Assembly (NCBI GenBank): GCA_947599925.1
Contig: CANQFT010000010.1
Coordinates: 1-62,267, forward strand
DNA: 62,267 nt
Source of the DNA: an uncultured Oscillospiraceae bacterium
GTDB taxonomy: Bacteria > Bacillota > Clostridia > Oscillospirales > Oscillospiraceae
Reading direction: 5' to 3'
Below, one piece after another: positions 16,735 to 25,174 of this stretch. The notes under the pieces were generated by a model. That model saw only the letters and a program-made list of their open reading frames with translations. It did not search any database and was not told where the DNA came from. Made by a program: the position numbers and the translations under genes. How positions within the stretch are numbered: position 1 is the stretch's first letter; each line of letters opens with the position of its first letter.

Positions 16735-17751
16735 ATGGTATTGATCCTGAAACCCAACTATACCGAAGAAGAACTGCACAAAGCCATCGCCGCGATGGAG
16801 GCGGGCGGCGTAAAGGTCATGGTCTCCAAGGGCAGCGAGACCACCATTCTGGGCGCGGAGGGCAACGCCGCGGGCTTGGACGAGGAACTGCTCAGCCAGC
16901 TCCCCGGCGTGGAGCGGGTCATGCGGGTGAGCGAGCCGTTCAAGATGGCCAACCGCAAGTATCACCCCGACGACTCAGTCATCGACATCGGCCGTGGGGT
17001 CAGCGTGGGCGGCGCCCGCCTCACCGTCATCGCCGGGCCCTGCTCAGTGGAGAGCGAGGCCCAGGTGGTGGACATCGCCCGGAGCGTGAAACAGAGCGGC
17101 GCCCTGGCCCTGCGTGGCGGGGCCTACAAGCCCCGCACCAGCCCATACTCCTTCCAGGGCATGGGCGTGGAGGGGATCCGTATCCTCATGGAAGCCCGTG
17201 AAAAGACGGATATGCCCATCGTCACCGAGCTGATGAGCGCCGACCAGCTGCCTCTCTTTGAGGAGTGCGTGGACGTGATCCAGATCGGCGCCCGGAATAT
17301 GCAGAACTTTGACCTTCTGAAAAAGGTCGGCCGGTGCAAAAAGCCCATCCTGCTCAAGCGTGGCCTCTCCTCCACCATCGAGGAGTGGCTGATGAGCGCG
17401 GAGTATATCATGGCCGAGGGCAACCGGAACGTCATCCTCTGCGAGCGCGGCATCCGCACCTTTGAGACCTATACCCGCAACACCCTGGACCTGTCGGCGG
17501 TGCTGGCGGTGAAAAAGCTCTCCCATCTGCCCGTCATCGTGGACCCCTCCCACGCCTGCGGCAAGGCGTGGATGGTGGACCGCATGGCCATGGCTGCCGT
17601 GGCCGCTGGGGCGGACGGCCTGATCATCGAGGTCCACAACGACCCGGAGCACGCCCTGTGTGACGGCGCCCAGTCCATCACGCCGCGGCAGTTCGACGAG
17701 CTGATGCCCAAGCTGGGCGCCATGGCCCAGTGCGTGGGCCGCACGGTGTGA
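16735..17751 (+). CDS. aroF: 3-deoxy-7-phosphoheptulonate synthase (DAHP synthase, type I-beta)
   Basis: 338 residues. An N-terminal ferredoxin-like regulatory domain (about 1-75, MVLILKPNYTEEELHKAIAA) precedes the KDO8P/DAHP synthase barrel, with AGPCSVES, RGGAYKPRTSPYSFQG, LLKRG and VDPSHACGK. It condenses PEP and erythrose 4-phosphate, the committed step of aromatic synthesis. The N-terminal domain is that of feedback-regulated enzymes such as the Thermotoga one, so tyrosine or phenylalanine inhibition is likely (inference). ATG 16735 was chosen with AAGGAT upstream. It is the first gene of a three-gene tyrosine operon. Confidence 0.95.
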   Translation: MVLILKPNYTEEELHKAIAAMEAGGVKVMVSKGSETTILGAEGNAAGLDEELLSQLPGVERVMRVSEPFKMANRKYHPDDSVIDIGRGVSVGGARLTVIAGPCSVESEAQVVDIARSVKQSGALALRGGAYKPRTSPYSFQGMGVEGIRILMEAREKTDMPIVTELMSADQLPLFEECVDVIQIGARNMQNFDLLKKVGRCKKPILLKRGLSSTIEEWLMSAEYIMAEGNRNVILCERGIRTFETYTRNTLDLSAVLAVKKLSHLPVIVDPSHACGKAWMVDRMAMAAVAAGADGLIIEVHNDPEHALCDGAQSITPRQFDELMPKLGAMAQCVGRTV

Positions 17752-18626
17752 TGGGGGGCATGACCGTAGCCGTGGTGGGCCTGGGGCTCATCGGCGGCTC
17801 CATCGCCATGGCCCTCCAGGGCTTTGAGGACTGTACCGTCGTCGGCGCGGTCCGCTCTCAGAGGACCTACGACCTTGCCCTGGAGCGCCAGGTCGCGGAC
17901 CGGCTGACCATGGACGCGGCCCAGGCCGTCCGGGAGGCGGACGTGGTCTGGCTCTGTCTGCCGCCCCAGGCCATTTTGGACTTCCTCGCCGCCCACCGGG
18001 ACCACTTCAAGCCCGGCAGTCTGGTCACAGACGTCTGCGGCGTCAAGACCGCCATCGTGGAGGGGGCACGCTGTCTGCCGGACACGGTGGACTTTATCGG
18101 CTGTCACCCCATGGCGGGCAAGGAGGTCTCCGGCGTGGCAAACGCCGAGAGTGACCTCTTCCGCGGCGCCCATTTTATCCTCACACCCAGCGGGAAAAAC
18201 GACCCCGCGCACGTGGCATTGCTGGAGCGCATGGCCCAGTATATGGGCTTTCGTGACGTTGTCCGGGCCACGCCGGAGGAGCACGACGCCATCATCGCCT
18301 ACACGAGCCAGGTCATGCACGTCATGGCCGCGGCGGTGTGTGACGACCCCGACCTCTTCTCCTGCAAGGGCTTCGAGGGCGGCTCCTTCCGGGACTGCAC
18401 CCGCGTGGCCGCCCTGGACGTGCCGCTTTGGACCGAGCTCTTCTCCCTCAACGCCCCGGCCCTGACCCGCGTCATCCAGACCCTGGAGGACAACCTCCGC
18501 GCCTACCGGGAGACCATCCAGTCCGGGGACCGGGCGGCTCTGGCGGAGAAGTTGCGCCACTCCTCCGACCGCAAGCGCCGCATGAACTTTGAGGGCCCGC
18601 CCCGCGGGGACCAGCGGGGGAACTGA
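17751..18626 (+). CDS. tyrA: Prephenate dehydrogenase
   Basis: About 291 residues with an N-terminal NAD-binding Rossmann motif (VAVVGLGLIGGSIAMAL), followed by DVCGVKTAI and FIGCHPMAGKEVSGV, which form the prephenate site. It oxidises and decarboxylates prephenate to 4-hydroxyphenylpyruvate. No ACT domain follows, so feedback control probably rests on the DAHP synthase. The ATG at 17751 overlaps the upstream stop by one base; ATG 17760 is an alternative, and neither has a clear ribosome site, suggesting translational coupling. Confidence 0.93.
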   Translation: MGGMTVAVVGLGLIGGSIAMALQGFEDCTVVGAVRSQRTYDLALERQVADRLTMDAAQAVREADVVWLCLPPQAILDFLAAHRDHFKPGSLVTDVCGVKTAIVEGARCLPDTVDFIGCHPMAGKEVSGVANAESDLFRGAHFILTPSGKNDPAHVALLERMAQYMGFRDVVRATPEEHDAIIAYTSQVMHVMAAAVCDDPDLFSCKGFEGGSFRDCTRVAALDVPLWTELFSLNAPALTRVIQTLEDNLRAYRETIQSGDRAALAEKLRHSSDRKRRMNFEGPPRGDQRGN

Positions 18627-18656
18627 CCCAAGAAAAAAACAACGGAGATGACAGGA

Positions 18657-19832
18657 TTGAAGATCAACCACGCCAAGCGGCTGGACCATTACACCACCGG
18701 GGTATTCGCCGCGGTGAACGAAGAAAAAGAGAAGATCGAGCGCGCCGGCGGCAAGGTGTATAACCTCTCCATCGGCACGCCGGACCTGGCGCCGCCGGAG
18801 CACGTGCGCCAGGCCCTGATCCACAGCGCGGCCGACCCTGAGAGCTGGAAATACTCCCTGGTGGACACCCCCGAACTCCTGTCCGCCGTGGTGGACTATT
18901 ACCAGGCCCGCTTCGGCGTCGCCATCACCCCGGACATGATCACCTCTGTCCACGGCACCCAAGAGGGCATGGGCCACCTGGGGCTGGCCCTGTGCGACGA
19001 GGGGGACGTGGTGCTGCTGCCCGATCCGGGCTACCCCATCTTTGAGGTCGGGGCGTACTTTGGTCAGGCCGAGATCCACTACTACCCCTTGCTGAAGGAG
19101 TACGACTTCCTGCCCCGGCTGGACCTTCTGGACCCGGAACTCCTGCGGCGGACCAGGTACATGGTGCTGTCCTATCCCTCCAACCCCGTGGGCGCGGCGG
19201 CGGGGAAGGAGACCTACCTGGAGATCATGGACTACGCCCGGAAATACGGCTTCCTCATCATCAACGACAACGCCTATTCCGACATCATTTTCGACGGACG
19301 CCAGGGCTTTTCCTTCCTCGGTCTCCCCGGCGCCCAAGAGTTGGGGGCGGAGTTCTTCTCCCTCTCCAAGTCCTTCAACGTCACCGGCGCGCGGATCTCT
19401 TTCCTGATCGGAAACCCCGCCATCATCGAGGCGGTCAAGCTCCTGCGCTCCCAGTTCGACTTCGGGATGTTTTTCCCCGTCCAGGCGGCGGCGGTGGCGG
19501 CCCTGCGGGGCCCGCTGGACGGCGTAAAGGCCCAGTGCGCCGAGTACCAGCGCCGCCGGGACGCCTTCTGCGGCGGACTGCGTCAGGCGGGCTGGCCCGT
19601 GCCGGACAGCCACGGCACCATGTTCGTCTGGGCGCCCATCCCGCCAGGCCACGGCACCTCCCAGGCGTTCTGCCGCGAACTGCTGGAAAAGACCGGCGTG
19701 CTGGGCACCCCCGGCTCCGCCTTTGGACCCTCCGGCGAGGGCTATATCCGCTTCGCCCTGGTCCGTCCGCCGGAGGAGTTGGCCCAGATCGCCGCCATGA
19801 TCGGCCAAAAGCTGGGCCTGACCAGCCAATAA
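18657..19832 (+). CDS. Class I/II PLP aminotransferase (probably aromatic)
   Basis: A 391-residue fold-type I aminotransferase. Markers are NLSIGTPDLAPP, the DPGYPIFEVG and SYPSNPVGA motifs, FFSLSKSFNVTGARISF with the PLP lysine at 238, and the C-terminal RFALV arginine. TTG 18657 was preferred to ATG 18648 because ACGGAG stands eight bases before the TTG but only one or two before the ATG. Its place after tyrA suggests conversion of 4-hydroxyphenylpyruvate to tyrosine. Relatives include alanine and LL-DAP aminotransferases, so the substrate is not certain. Confidence 0.88.
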   Translation: MKINHAKRLDHYTTGVFAAVNEEKEKIERAGGKVYNLSIGTPDLAPPEHVRQALIHSAADPESWKYSLVDTPELLSAVVDYYQARFGVAITPDMITSVHGTQEGMGHLGLALCDEGDVVLLPDPGYPIFEVGAYFGQAEIHYYPLLKEYDFLPRLDLLDPELLRRTRYMVLSYPSNPVGAAAGKETYLEIMDYARKYGFLIINDNAYSDIIFDGRQGFSFLGLPGAQELGAEFFSLSKSFNVTGARISFLIGNPAIIEAVKLLRSQFDFGMFFPVQAAAVAALRGPLDGVKAQCAEYQRRRDAFCGGLRQAGWPVPDSHGTMFVWAPIPPGHGTSQAFCRELLEKTGVLGTPGSAFGPSGEGYIRFALVRPPEELAQIAAMIGQKLGLTSQ

Positions 19833-19846
19833 AGCGCAAAAAAGCC

Positions 19847-19960
19847 TCTCGGCCCGCAAACGTGCGACCCGGCCACCTCGGTGGCCGGGTCGTGCGCTGC
19901 GGCGGGCCGCAAAAAATTGTCAAAGGTCCTGGCGCCCGTGGGCGCCAGGACCTTTGACAA
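19847..19960. repeat. Dispersed hairpin repeat, copy B (inverted), acting as a terminator
   Basis: The 67-nt unit of copy A is present in reverse orientation (19847-19913), with one compensatory base-pair change in its inner stem. Next to it is a perfect 20-bp hairpin (19917-19936/19941-19960) framed by TTGTCAAAG and CTTTGACAA. Lying between the aminotransferase gene and the converging lipoprotein gene, it is well placed as a bidirectional terminator. Confidence 0.85.
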
Positions 19961-19962
19961 TA

Positions 19963-20688
19963 TCAGTTGCATCGCTTGCAGGCCGTGTAGCCCCTGCTCT
20001 GCGCCTCGGACAGAGAGACCTGCGTGGGGTCTTTCATGCCGCTGCACGAGGGGGTGGAGTGATACTTACTGCCCGACTGCGGGATCCACACCATGCCCCC
20101 GCCCCCGCTCTCCGTCGCCGTGGGCTCCTCCGTGTCGGCGGCGGGAGAGACCCTGGACCCGGGCGGGAGGGGCTCCCCGTCCTCCTCCAAGTCCTGGGGC
20201 TCCAGGGTCAGGACTTCTCCCTCCTCCGGCGCCTGGGAAGGCAGGGCCTCCTCCGTAGGCCCCTCCTCCGGGGCGGCGGCGGCCTCCGCCGCCTCCAAGG
20301 CGGACAGATAGGCCGTGGCCTCGCGGTAAAAATACACCGTGCCGCTGCCGTCGGCCTTGTCGCACAGGAAGTCCCCGTCCTCTCCTGAGACGATATAGAG
20401 GGGCCGCACCTGGTCCAGACTGCCGATGTAGGCTACGTTGGCGTCGATGTGGTCGCCGGCGGGGGAGTAGATCCCCGTCAGGCTCTGCCCGTCCAGCACG
20501 TTCTTGTCGTAGCGGTAGATCTGCCCGTCGGTGAACTGGCACTGGGCGCCGTTGACGGCGAAATACCATGTGCCGTCGTAGGCGGCGGTGGGGGAGACGT
20601 CCTCCTCATAGGCGCACCCAGCCAGACACAGTACCACCGCCAGCCAGACCAGCCAGAGCCGGCCCCTTCTCTGTCTCACGGTCCTCAC
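19963..20688 (-). CDS. Lipoprotein with C-terminal His/Cys putative metal-binding tail
   Basis: 241 residues from GTG 20688, preceded by GGAGAGG. A basic N-terminus and hydrophobic run end in a lipobox (VVLCLAGC), so it is probably a membrane-anchored lipoprotein. A compact central part (about 30-120) is followed by an acidic, proline-rich linker (about 125-200). The C-terminus has the spaced pattern YHSTPSCSGM and ACKRC, a motif seen in many Firmicutes surface proteins and resembling a small zinc site. Function unknown. It lies 16 bases after the GH13 gene and may be co-transcribed. Confidence 0.78.
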   Translation of the reverse strand: MRTVRQRRGRLWLVWLAVVLCLAGCAYEEDVSPTAAYDGTWYFAVNGAQCQFTDGQIYRYDKNVLDGQSLTGIYSPAGDHIDANVAYIGSLDQVRPLYIVSGEDGDFLCDKADGSGTVYFYREATAYLSALEAAEAAAAPEEGPTEEALPSQAPEEGEVLTLEPQDLEEDGEPLPPGSRVSPAADTEEPTATESGGGGMVWIPQSGSKYHSTPSCSGMKDPTQVSLSEAQSRGYTACKRCN

Positions 20689-20704
20689 CAACCTCTCCGG
20701 GGCT

Positions 20705-22015
20705 CTACGCCTCGCACTTCCAGAAGGCCACGCTGTACGGCGCCAGCTCACTGCCGCCGCCGAAGTCGTGGAGCCGGCCGGTGATCAGATCCTCCGCCTG
20801 GCCGCACCCGGCGTCAAAGTGGGCGGTGTAGGGCTCGCCGTCGGCGTTGACGGCCACCAGCACCCGTTCGCCCTCCACGGCCCGCTCAAAGATAAACTGG
20901 CGGTTGGTCAGCACCACCGTGCGGTAGTTGCCGTGGCACAGGGCCGGGCTCCGGCGCCGGGCGCGGGCCAAGGCGGCGATGAACGCGGTGAGCTGGTTCT
21001 CCTGGGGCCCGTCCAGGGCAGGCCGCAGGGCCCCGTCGCCCTGTCCCTTGTCCCCCTCCATGCCCCACTCGCTGCCGTAGTAGACCGCCGGCACGCCTGG
21101 CATCCCGAACAGCAGCCCCCACGCGGGGCGCAGATGCTCTCTGTTCTGCAACACCGTGGCGATGCGGGACACGTCGTGGTTGTCCAAGAAGCTCAGCAGG
21201 CTCTTGCCCCGGTAGAGGCACCACTGCTCGGAGCCAAACTGCCTGTTCAGGGAGTGCCCGATCTCAAAGAGGTTCATGGAGTTGAACGCGGACCACAGCC
21301 CCTTGTAGCACTCGTAATTCGTGACGCTGTGGCAGGCCTGGTCGTTCATCCAGCGGTTGTAGTCCCCGTGGAGGGTCTCGCCAAGCAGCCAGAATCCGGG
21401 CTTCAGACCGTCGGTAAACTCCCGCAGTTGCCGCAGGTACTCCGGGTCCAGACAGTAGGCCACGTCCAGCCGCAGACCGTCGATGCCGTAGTCCTCCACC
21501 CAGCCGCGGATGGCGGCGAACTGGTGCTCCGCCACCGCCGGATGGCGAAGGTTGAGCTTCACCAGCTCGTAGTGGCCCTCCCAGCCCTCGTACCAGAAGC
21601 CGTCGCCGTAGTTGGAGTCGCCGTCAAAGTTGATGTGAAACCAGTCCTTATAGGGGCTGTCCCAGCGCTTTTCCCGCACGTCCTGAAAGGCCCAAAACCC
21701 CCGGCCCACATGGTTGAACACCCCGTCGAACACCACGCGGATGCCCGCCGTATGCAAGGCGTTGCAGACCTTCTTCAGATCCTCCTTGGAACCCAGACGG
21801 CAGTCCACCGCGTTGTAGTCCCTGGTGTCGTAGCCGTGGCAGTCGCTCTCAAAAAGGGGGTTGAACAGCACCGTGTCCGCGCCCAGCGCCTTGATGTGTT
21901 CCACCCAATCCAGCACCTTCAGGATGCGGTGGGCCGGAACGCCGTCGTTTTCCCTGGGCGCGCCGCACAGCCCCAGCGGATAGATCTGGTAGACCACTGC
22001 TTCTTCAAACCACAT
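20705..22015 (-). CDS. GH13 alpha-amylase family glycosidase
   Basis: 436 residues of a catalytic (beta/alpha)8 barrel with a short C-terminal beta domain. The four GH13 regions are visible: VVFDGVFNHVG, GLRLDVAY with nucleophile D184, LLGETLHG with acid/base E213, and FLDNHDVSR with D281. There is no signal peptide, so it acts in the cytoplasm. The opening MWFEEAVVYQIYPLG resembles maltodextrin glucosidases and cyclomaltodextrinases, but no N-terminal CBM34-type domain is present. The likely role is breakdown of maltodextrins or glycogen. No sugar transporter is adjacent. Confidence 0.9.
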   Translation of the reverse strand: MWFEEAVVYQIYPLGLCGAPRENDGVPAHRILKVLDWVEHIKALGADTVLFNPLFESDCHGYDTRDYNAVDCRLGSKEDLKKVCNALHTAGIRVVFDGVFNHVGRGFWAFQDVREKRWDSPYKDWFHINFDGDSNYGDGFWYEGWEGHYELVKLNLRHPAVAEHQFAAIRGWVEDYGIDGLRLDVAYCLDPEYLRQLREFTDGLKPGFWLLGETLHGDYNRWMNDQACHSVTNYECYKGLWSAFNSMNLFEIGHSLNRQFGSEQWCLYRGKSLLSFLDNHDVSRIATVLQNREHLRPAWGLLFGMPGVPAVYYGSEWGMEGDKGQGDGALRPALDGPQENQLTAFIAALARARRRSPALCHGNYRTVVLTNRQFIFERAVEGERVLVAVNADGEPYTAHFDAGCGQAEDLITGRLHDFGGGSELAPYSVAFWKCEA

Positions 22016-22053
22016 ATGTTTCCATCCTTTGCTGAGAAATATCTGACAGCCCC

Positions 22054-22082
22054 AGTATACCAGACGGCCAGCGGAAACGCAA
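22054..22082 (-). promoter_or_regulatory. Promoter of the GH13/lipoprotein operon
   Basis: Minus strand: TTGCGT (22082-22077), 17-nt spacer, TATACT (22059-22054), about 38 bases before the start. Confidence 0.75.
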
Positions 22083-22170
22083 TCATAAAACAGAAAAACT
22101 GACCTTTTTCGCCTGGAACGCCCCTGGAACGGCCCCTCTGGAGCGGCGGAAAAAATCCCGTGGGATTTTG

Positions 22171-22199
22171 TTGATTTTCTGGGGAATACGTGCTATAAT
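22171..22199 (+). promoter_or_regulatory. Promoter of the PAS/GGDEF/EAL gene
   Basis: TTGATT (22171-22176), a 17-nt spacer and a perfect TATAAT (22194-22199). Confidence 0.8.
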
Positions 22200-22263
22200 T
22201 TCAGGATAAAAGTGGATCGCCGGGTGGATTTTGACGCTCCGCGCAGACAAGGGGACGGTAGAA

Positions 22264-23922
22264 GTGCTGCAAAACAAACTCTTTGAGATCCTTTCCAGCG
22301 CCTCGGACGACATCTACTTCTACATCTGCGACGTAAAGCGGGATTACAGCCGCTGGTCCAAAAACACCGTCGCGGACTTTGGCGTGCCCGAATACGTCTA
22401 CAACAACGCCGCGGTCTGGATGGAGCACATCCATCCAGACGACCGGGAGACCTACCGCCTGGATGTGCAGGCGGTCTTTGAGGGCAAAAAGAACCGCCAT
22501 GAGTGCGAATACCGGGCCAGGAACATCAAGGGCGAGTACGTATGGCTCAAGTGCTGTGGCGTGATGCACTACAACGAAAACGGCGAGCCCGTGCTGTTTG
22601 GCGGCTTTATGATGCGCCTGGACATCCACACCAGCTACGACCCCGTGACCCACCTCCGCACCGCCAACCACGAAAGCGACTGGATCCGCGCCATTCTGGA
22701 CTCCGACCAGCCCGCCATCCTCATGCTGGTGGGGGTGGACGCCTTCCGCAAGATCGTCAACAACTACGGCTATGAATTTGGCAACAGCGTCCTCTTCCAG
22801 ATCGGCCAGAAGCTCTCCGCCCTCTGCTCTTCCTTGGGCGAGGGCTGTATCGCGGCCCGCTTCGTCAAGGACGAATTTCTCCTCATCCTGCCCGGACGCA
22901 CCGTAGAACAGGCCCAGGAGATCTTCCAGCAGATCAAAAAGCTGGTCCAGCAGGTGGGGGCCCAGGGGCAGACCATCGACATCTGCGTCTCCGCCGGCGC
23001 CGTGCGCCTGCCGGACGACGGCCGGGGATACGACACCCTTGTGGCCAAGCAGGAGCACGCCTTGGAATACGCCAAGGAGCACGACCGGGGCGGCTTTTGT
23101 ATGTACAGCGCCGAAATCGAGCAGGAGCACACCCGCCGCATCCACCTGCGAAATGCCCTGGCCCACTCCATCAACAACAACTTCGAGGGCTTCGAGCTCT
23201 ACTTCCAGCCCATCGTCGCCAAAACCAGCCACCGCATGACCGGCTGCGAGACCCTTTTGCGCTGGAAATACGGCACCGAGCACGGCATCCGCATGGACGA
23301 GACCATCGACGAGCTGGAGCGAAGCGGCTACATCAAGCAAGTGGGGGAGTGGGTCATCGACACCTGCCTCCAATACCTCCGCCGGTGGCAGGAGCGGGAG
23401 GAGACCTTCACCGTCAGCGTCAACGTCTCCGCCGTCCAGTTCCGGGACGCCGAGTTCATCAGCCGCCTCATCCGCAAGGTCCACGAGAACGGCGTGGACC
23501 CCCGGCGGCTCATCGTGGAACTCACCGAGAGCGCCACGGTGGAAAACGTGGACCAGTTGGCCGGCGGCTTCCGGGAACTGCGGGACGCGGGCATCCGGGT
23601 CTCTCTGGACGACTTTGGCACGGAGAACTCCACCTTGACCCTCCTCCGGGACCTTCCGGTGGACGAGGTGAAGATCGACCAGTCCTTCATCCTCCAGCTG
23701 GCGCCCCAGCATCGGGTGGACCTGGCCATCGTGGAGAGCACCATCCAGCTTTGCAACAAGCTGGGCGTCCTGGTGGTGGTGGAGGGTCTGGAGACCCGCG
23801 AGGCCATCGACATGGTGGAAAACTACAACATCACCAGTATGCAGGGGTTCTACTTCGCCCGCCCCATGCCGGTCAGCGAGTTTGAACACCACATCTCCAA
23901 AACATATGACCTGGTAAATTAA
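22264..23922 (+). CDS. PAS-GGDEF-EAL protein, probable c-di-GMP phosphodiesterase
   Basis: A soluble 552-residue protein. An N-terminal PAS domain (about 1-125) is followed by a GGDEF-like domain (130-285) whose signature is VKDEF (201-205), so diguanylate cyclase activity is unlikely. The C-terminal EAL domain (295-545) keeps ETLLRW (E329), the NVSAVQF asparagine, ELTES, DDFGT (D449, D450), KIDQSF and VVEGLET, so hydrolysis of c-di-GMP is plausible, perhaps gated by GTP or by the PAS ligand. GTG 22264 was chosen for AAGGGGAC upstream; TTG 22231 is the alternative. It is a single-gene transcript with its own promoter. Confidence 0.9.
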   Translation: MLQNKLFEILSSASDDIYFYICDVKRDYSRWSKNTVADFGVPEYVYNNAAVWMEHIHPDDRETYRLDVQAVFEGKKNRHECEYRARNIKGEYVWLKCCGVMHYNENGEPVLFGGFMMRLDIHTSYDPVTHLRTANHESDWIRAILDSDQPAILMLVGVDAFRKIVNNYGYEFGNSVLFQIGQKLSALCSSLGEGCIAARFVKDEFLLILPGRTVEQAQEIFQQIKKLVQQVGAQGQTIDICVSAGAVRLPDDGRGYDTLVAKQEHALEYAKEHDRGGFCMYSAEIEQEHTRRIHLRNALAHSINNNFEGFELYFQPIVAKTSHRMTGCETLLRWKYGTEHGIRMDETIDELERSGYIKQVGEWVIDTCLQYLRRWQEREETFTVSVNVSAVQFRDAEFISRLIRKVHENGVDPRRLIVELTESATVENVDQLAGGFRELRDAGIRVSLDDFGTENSTLTLLRDLPVDEVKIDQSFILQLAPQHRVDLAIVESTIQLCNKLGVLVVVEGLETREAIDMVENYNITSMQGFYFARPMPVSEFEHHISKTYDLVN

Positions 23923-23957
23923 GCGCATATCACACACAAAAAAACCATTTGGCGCAC

Positions 23958-23992
23958 AAAGGGAGCCTTTGGTGACACAAGGGCTCCTTTTT
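23958..23992 (+). terminator. Hairpin terminator after the PAS/GGDEF/EAL gene
   Basis: GGAGCC (23962-23967) pairs with GGCTCC (23982-23987), followed by a T run. The stem is short but ideally placed. Confidence 0.6.
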
Positions 23993-24021
23993 CGCGCGCG
24001 AGGACGAAGGAGGAAGCGATC

Positions 24022-24732
24022 ATGCGGCAGACGGGAACACGTCGGCGGGCTCTGGCCGCCGCCTTCCCCAACACCATCCCCATCCTGGCGGGCTTCTGCT
24101 TTTTGGGCATGGCCCACGGCCTTCTGATGGCCCGCAGCGGCTTCCACTGGCTCTACCCCACGTTGATGGCCATTGTTGTCTTTGGCGGGTCGCTGGAATA
24201 CGTGGCCATGGAGATGCTGTTGAGCGCCTTCGACCCTCTCGCCGCCATCGCCACGGCCCTGCTGGTCCAGGCCCGCCACCTCTTTTACGGCGTCGCCATG
24301 CTGGACAAGTACAAGGGCCTGGGCTGGAAGCGATTCTACCTGATTTTTGGTATGTGCGACGAGAGCTTTTCCATCAACTGCACCGCCCAGGTCCCGGAGG
24401 GGGTGGACCGGGGCTGGTTTTACTTCTTCGTCACCCTGCTGGACCAGTGCTACTGGGTCACCGCCAACCTGATCGGCGGACTGCTGGGCTCGCTGATCAC
24501 CTTTGACACCCAGGGCCTGGACTTCGTGATGACCGCCATGTTCGTGGTCATCTTCCTGGAGCAGTGGCTCAAGGAGCGGCGCCATTCCACCGCCGTCATC
24601 GGCCTGGGCGCCTCGGCCTTGAGCCTGGTCCTCTTTGGGCCGGACCGGTTTCTGCTGCCCGCCATGGCCTGCATCCTCTTTTTGTTGACGGTCCTGCGCG
24701 GCCCCATCGAGAAAGCGGGTGGCCTGGCATGA
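24022..24732 (+). CDS. azlC: Branched-chain amino acid exporter, large subunit (AzlC family)
   Basis: 236 residues with about seven membrane helices and the AzlC motifs [13 protein letters not shown] and [12 protein letters not shown]. Together with AzlD it exports branched-chain amino acids across the membrane. AAGGAGG stands before ATG 24022. Its stop overlaps the azlD start by four bases (ATGA), the usual arrangement. Confidence 0.93.
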   Translation: MRQTGTRRRALAAAFPNTIPILAGFCFLGMAHGLLMARSGFHWLYPTLMAIVVFGGSLEYVAMEMLLSAFDPLAAIATALLVQARHLFYGVAMLDKYKGLGWKRFYLIFGMCDESFSINCTAQVPEGVDRGWFYFFVTLLDQCYWVTANLIGGLLGSLITFDTQGLDFVMTAMFVVIFLEQWLKERRHSTAVIGLGASALSLVLFGPDRFLLPAMACILFLLTVLRGPIEKAGGLA

Positions 24733-25061
24733 CCATGACCACCGCGCAAGCGGCCATCACCATCGCTCTGCTGGCGCTGGGCACCATGGCCACGCGCTTC
24801 TTGCCCTTCCTGATATTCCGGGACAATAAGCCCACGCCGAGGTACATCCAATACCTGGGCAAAGCCCTGCCCGCGGCCATCTTTGGTATGCTGGTGGTGT
24901 ACTGCCTCAAAAACGTCTCCATCCTCTCCGGCAGCCACGGTCTGCCGGAGCTGGCCGCCATCCTGGTCACAGGGGGCCTCCACCTCTGGAAGCGGCAGAT
25001 GATCCTCTCCATCATCGGGGGCACGGTGTGCTATATGTTGCTGGTACAGCTGGTTTTTTGA
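24729..25061 (+). CDS. azlD: Branched-chain amino acid exporter, small subunit (AzlD family)
   Basis: A 110-residue protein with four hydrophobic segments. [26 protein letters not shown]-type sequence (about residues 22-47) is characteristic of AzlD. It starts at ATG 24729, overlapping the azlC stop. It is the obligate partner of AzlC. Confidence 0.92.
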   Translation: MTMTTAQAAITIALLALGTMATRFLPFLIFRDNKPTPRYIQYLGKALPAAIFGMLVVYCLKNVSILSGSHGLPELAAILVTGGLHLWKRQMILSIIGGTVCYMLLVQLVF

Positions 25062-25087
25062 GGGTCGAAGATTGGCCAATTCACCCA

Positions 25088-25115
25088 TTGACAATCCCTT
25101 CCGCGGCTTTATAAT
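25088..25115 (+). promoter_or_regulatory. Promoter of the cation/proton antiporter gene
   Basis: Consensus TTGACA (25088-25093), a 16-nt spacer and consensus TATAAT (25110-25115). This is the only promoter read here without a 17-nt spacer. Confidence 0.85.
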
Positions 25116-25174
25116 TTGGGTAGAGCGGCCTGACCGGACCGCGATCCTCTTGCAGATAAAAGAAGGTATCCCAA

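Noticed and set aside
22201-24585. Minus-strand 794-codon frame across the PAS/GGDEF/EAL and azlC genes
   Set aside because: It crosses the intergenic terminator and two well-supported genes and has no recognisable protein motif.
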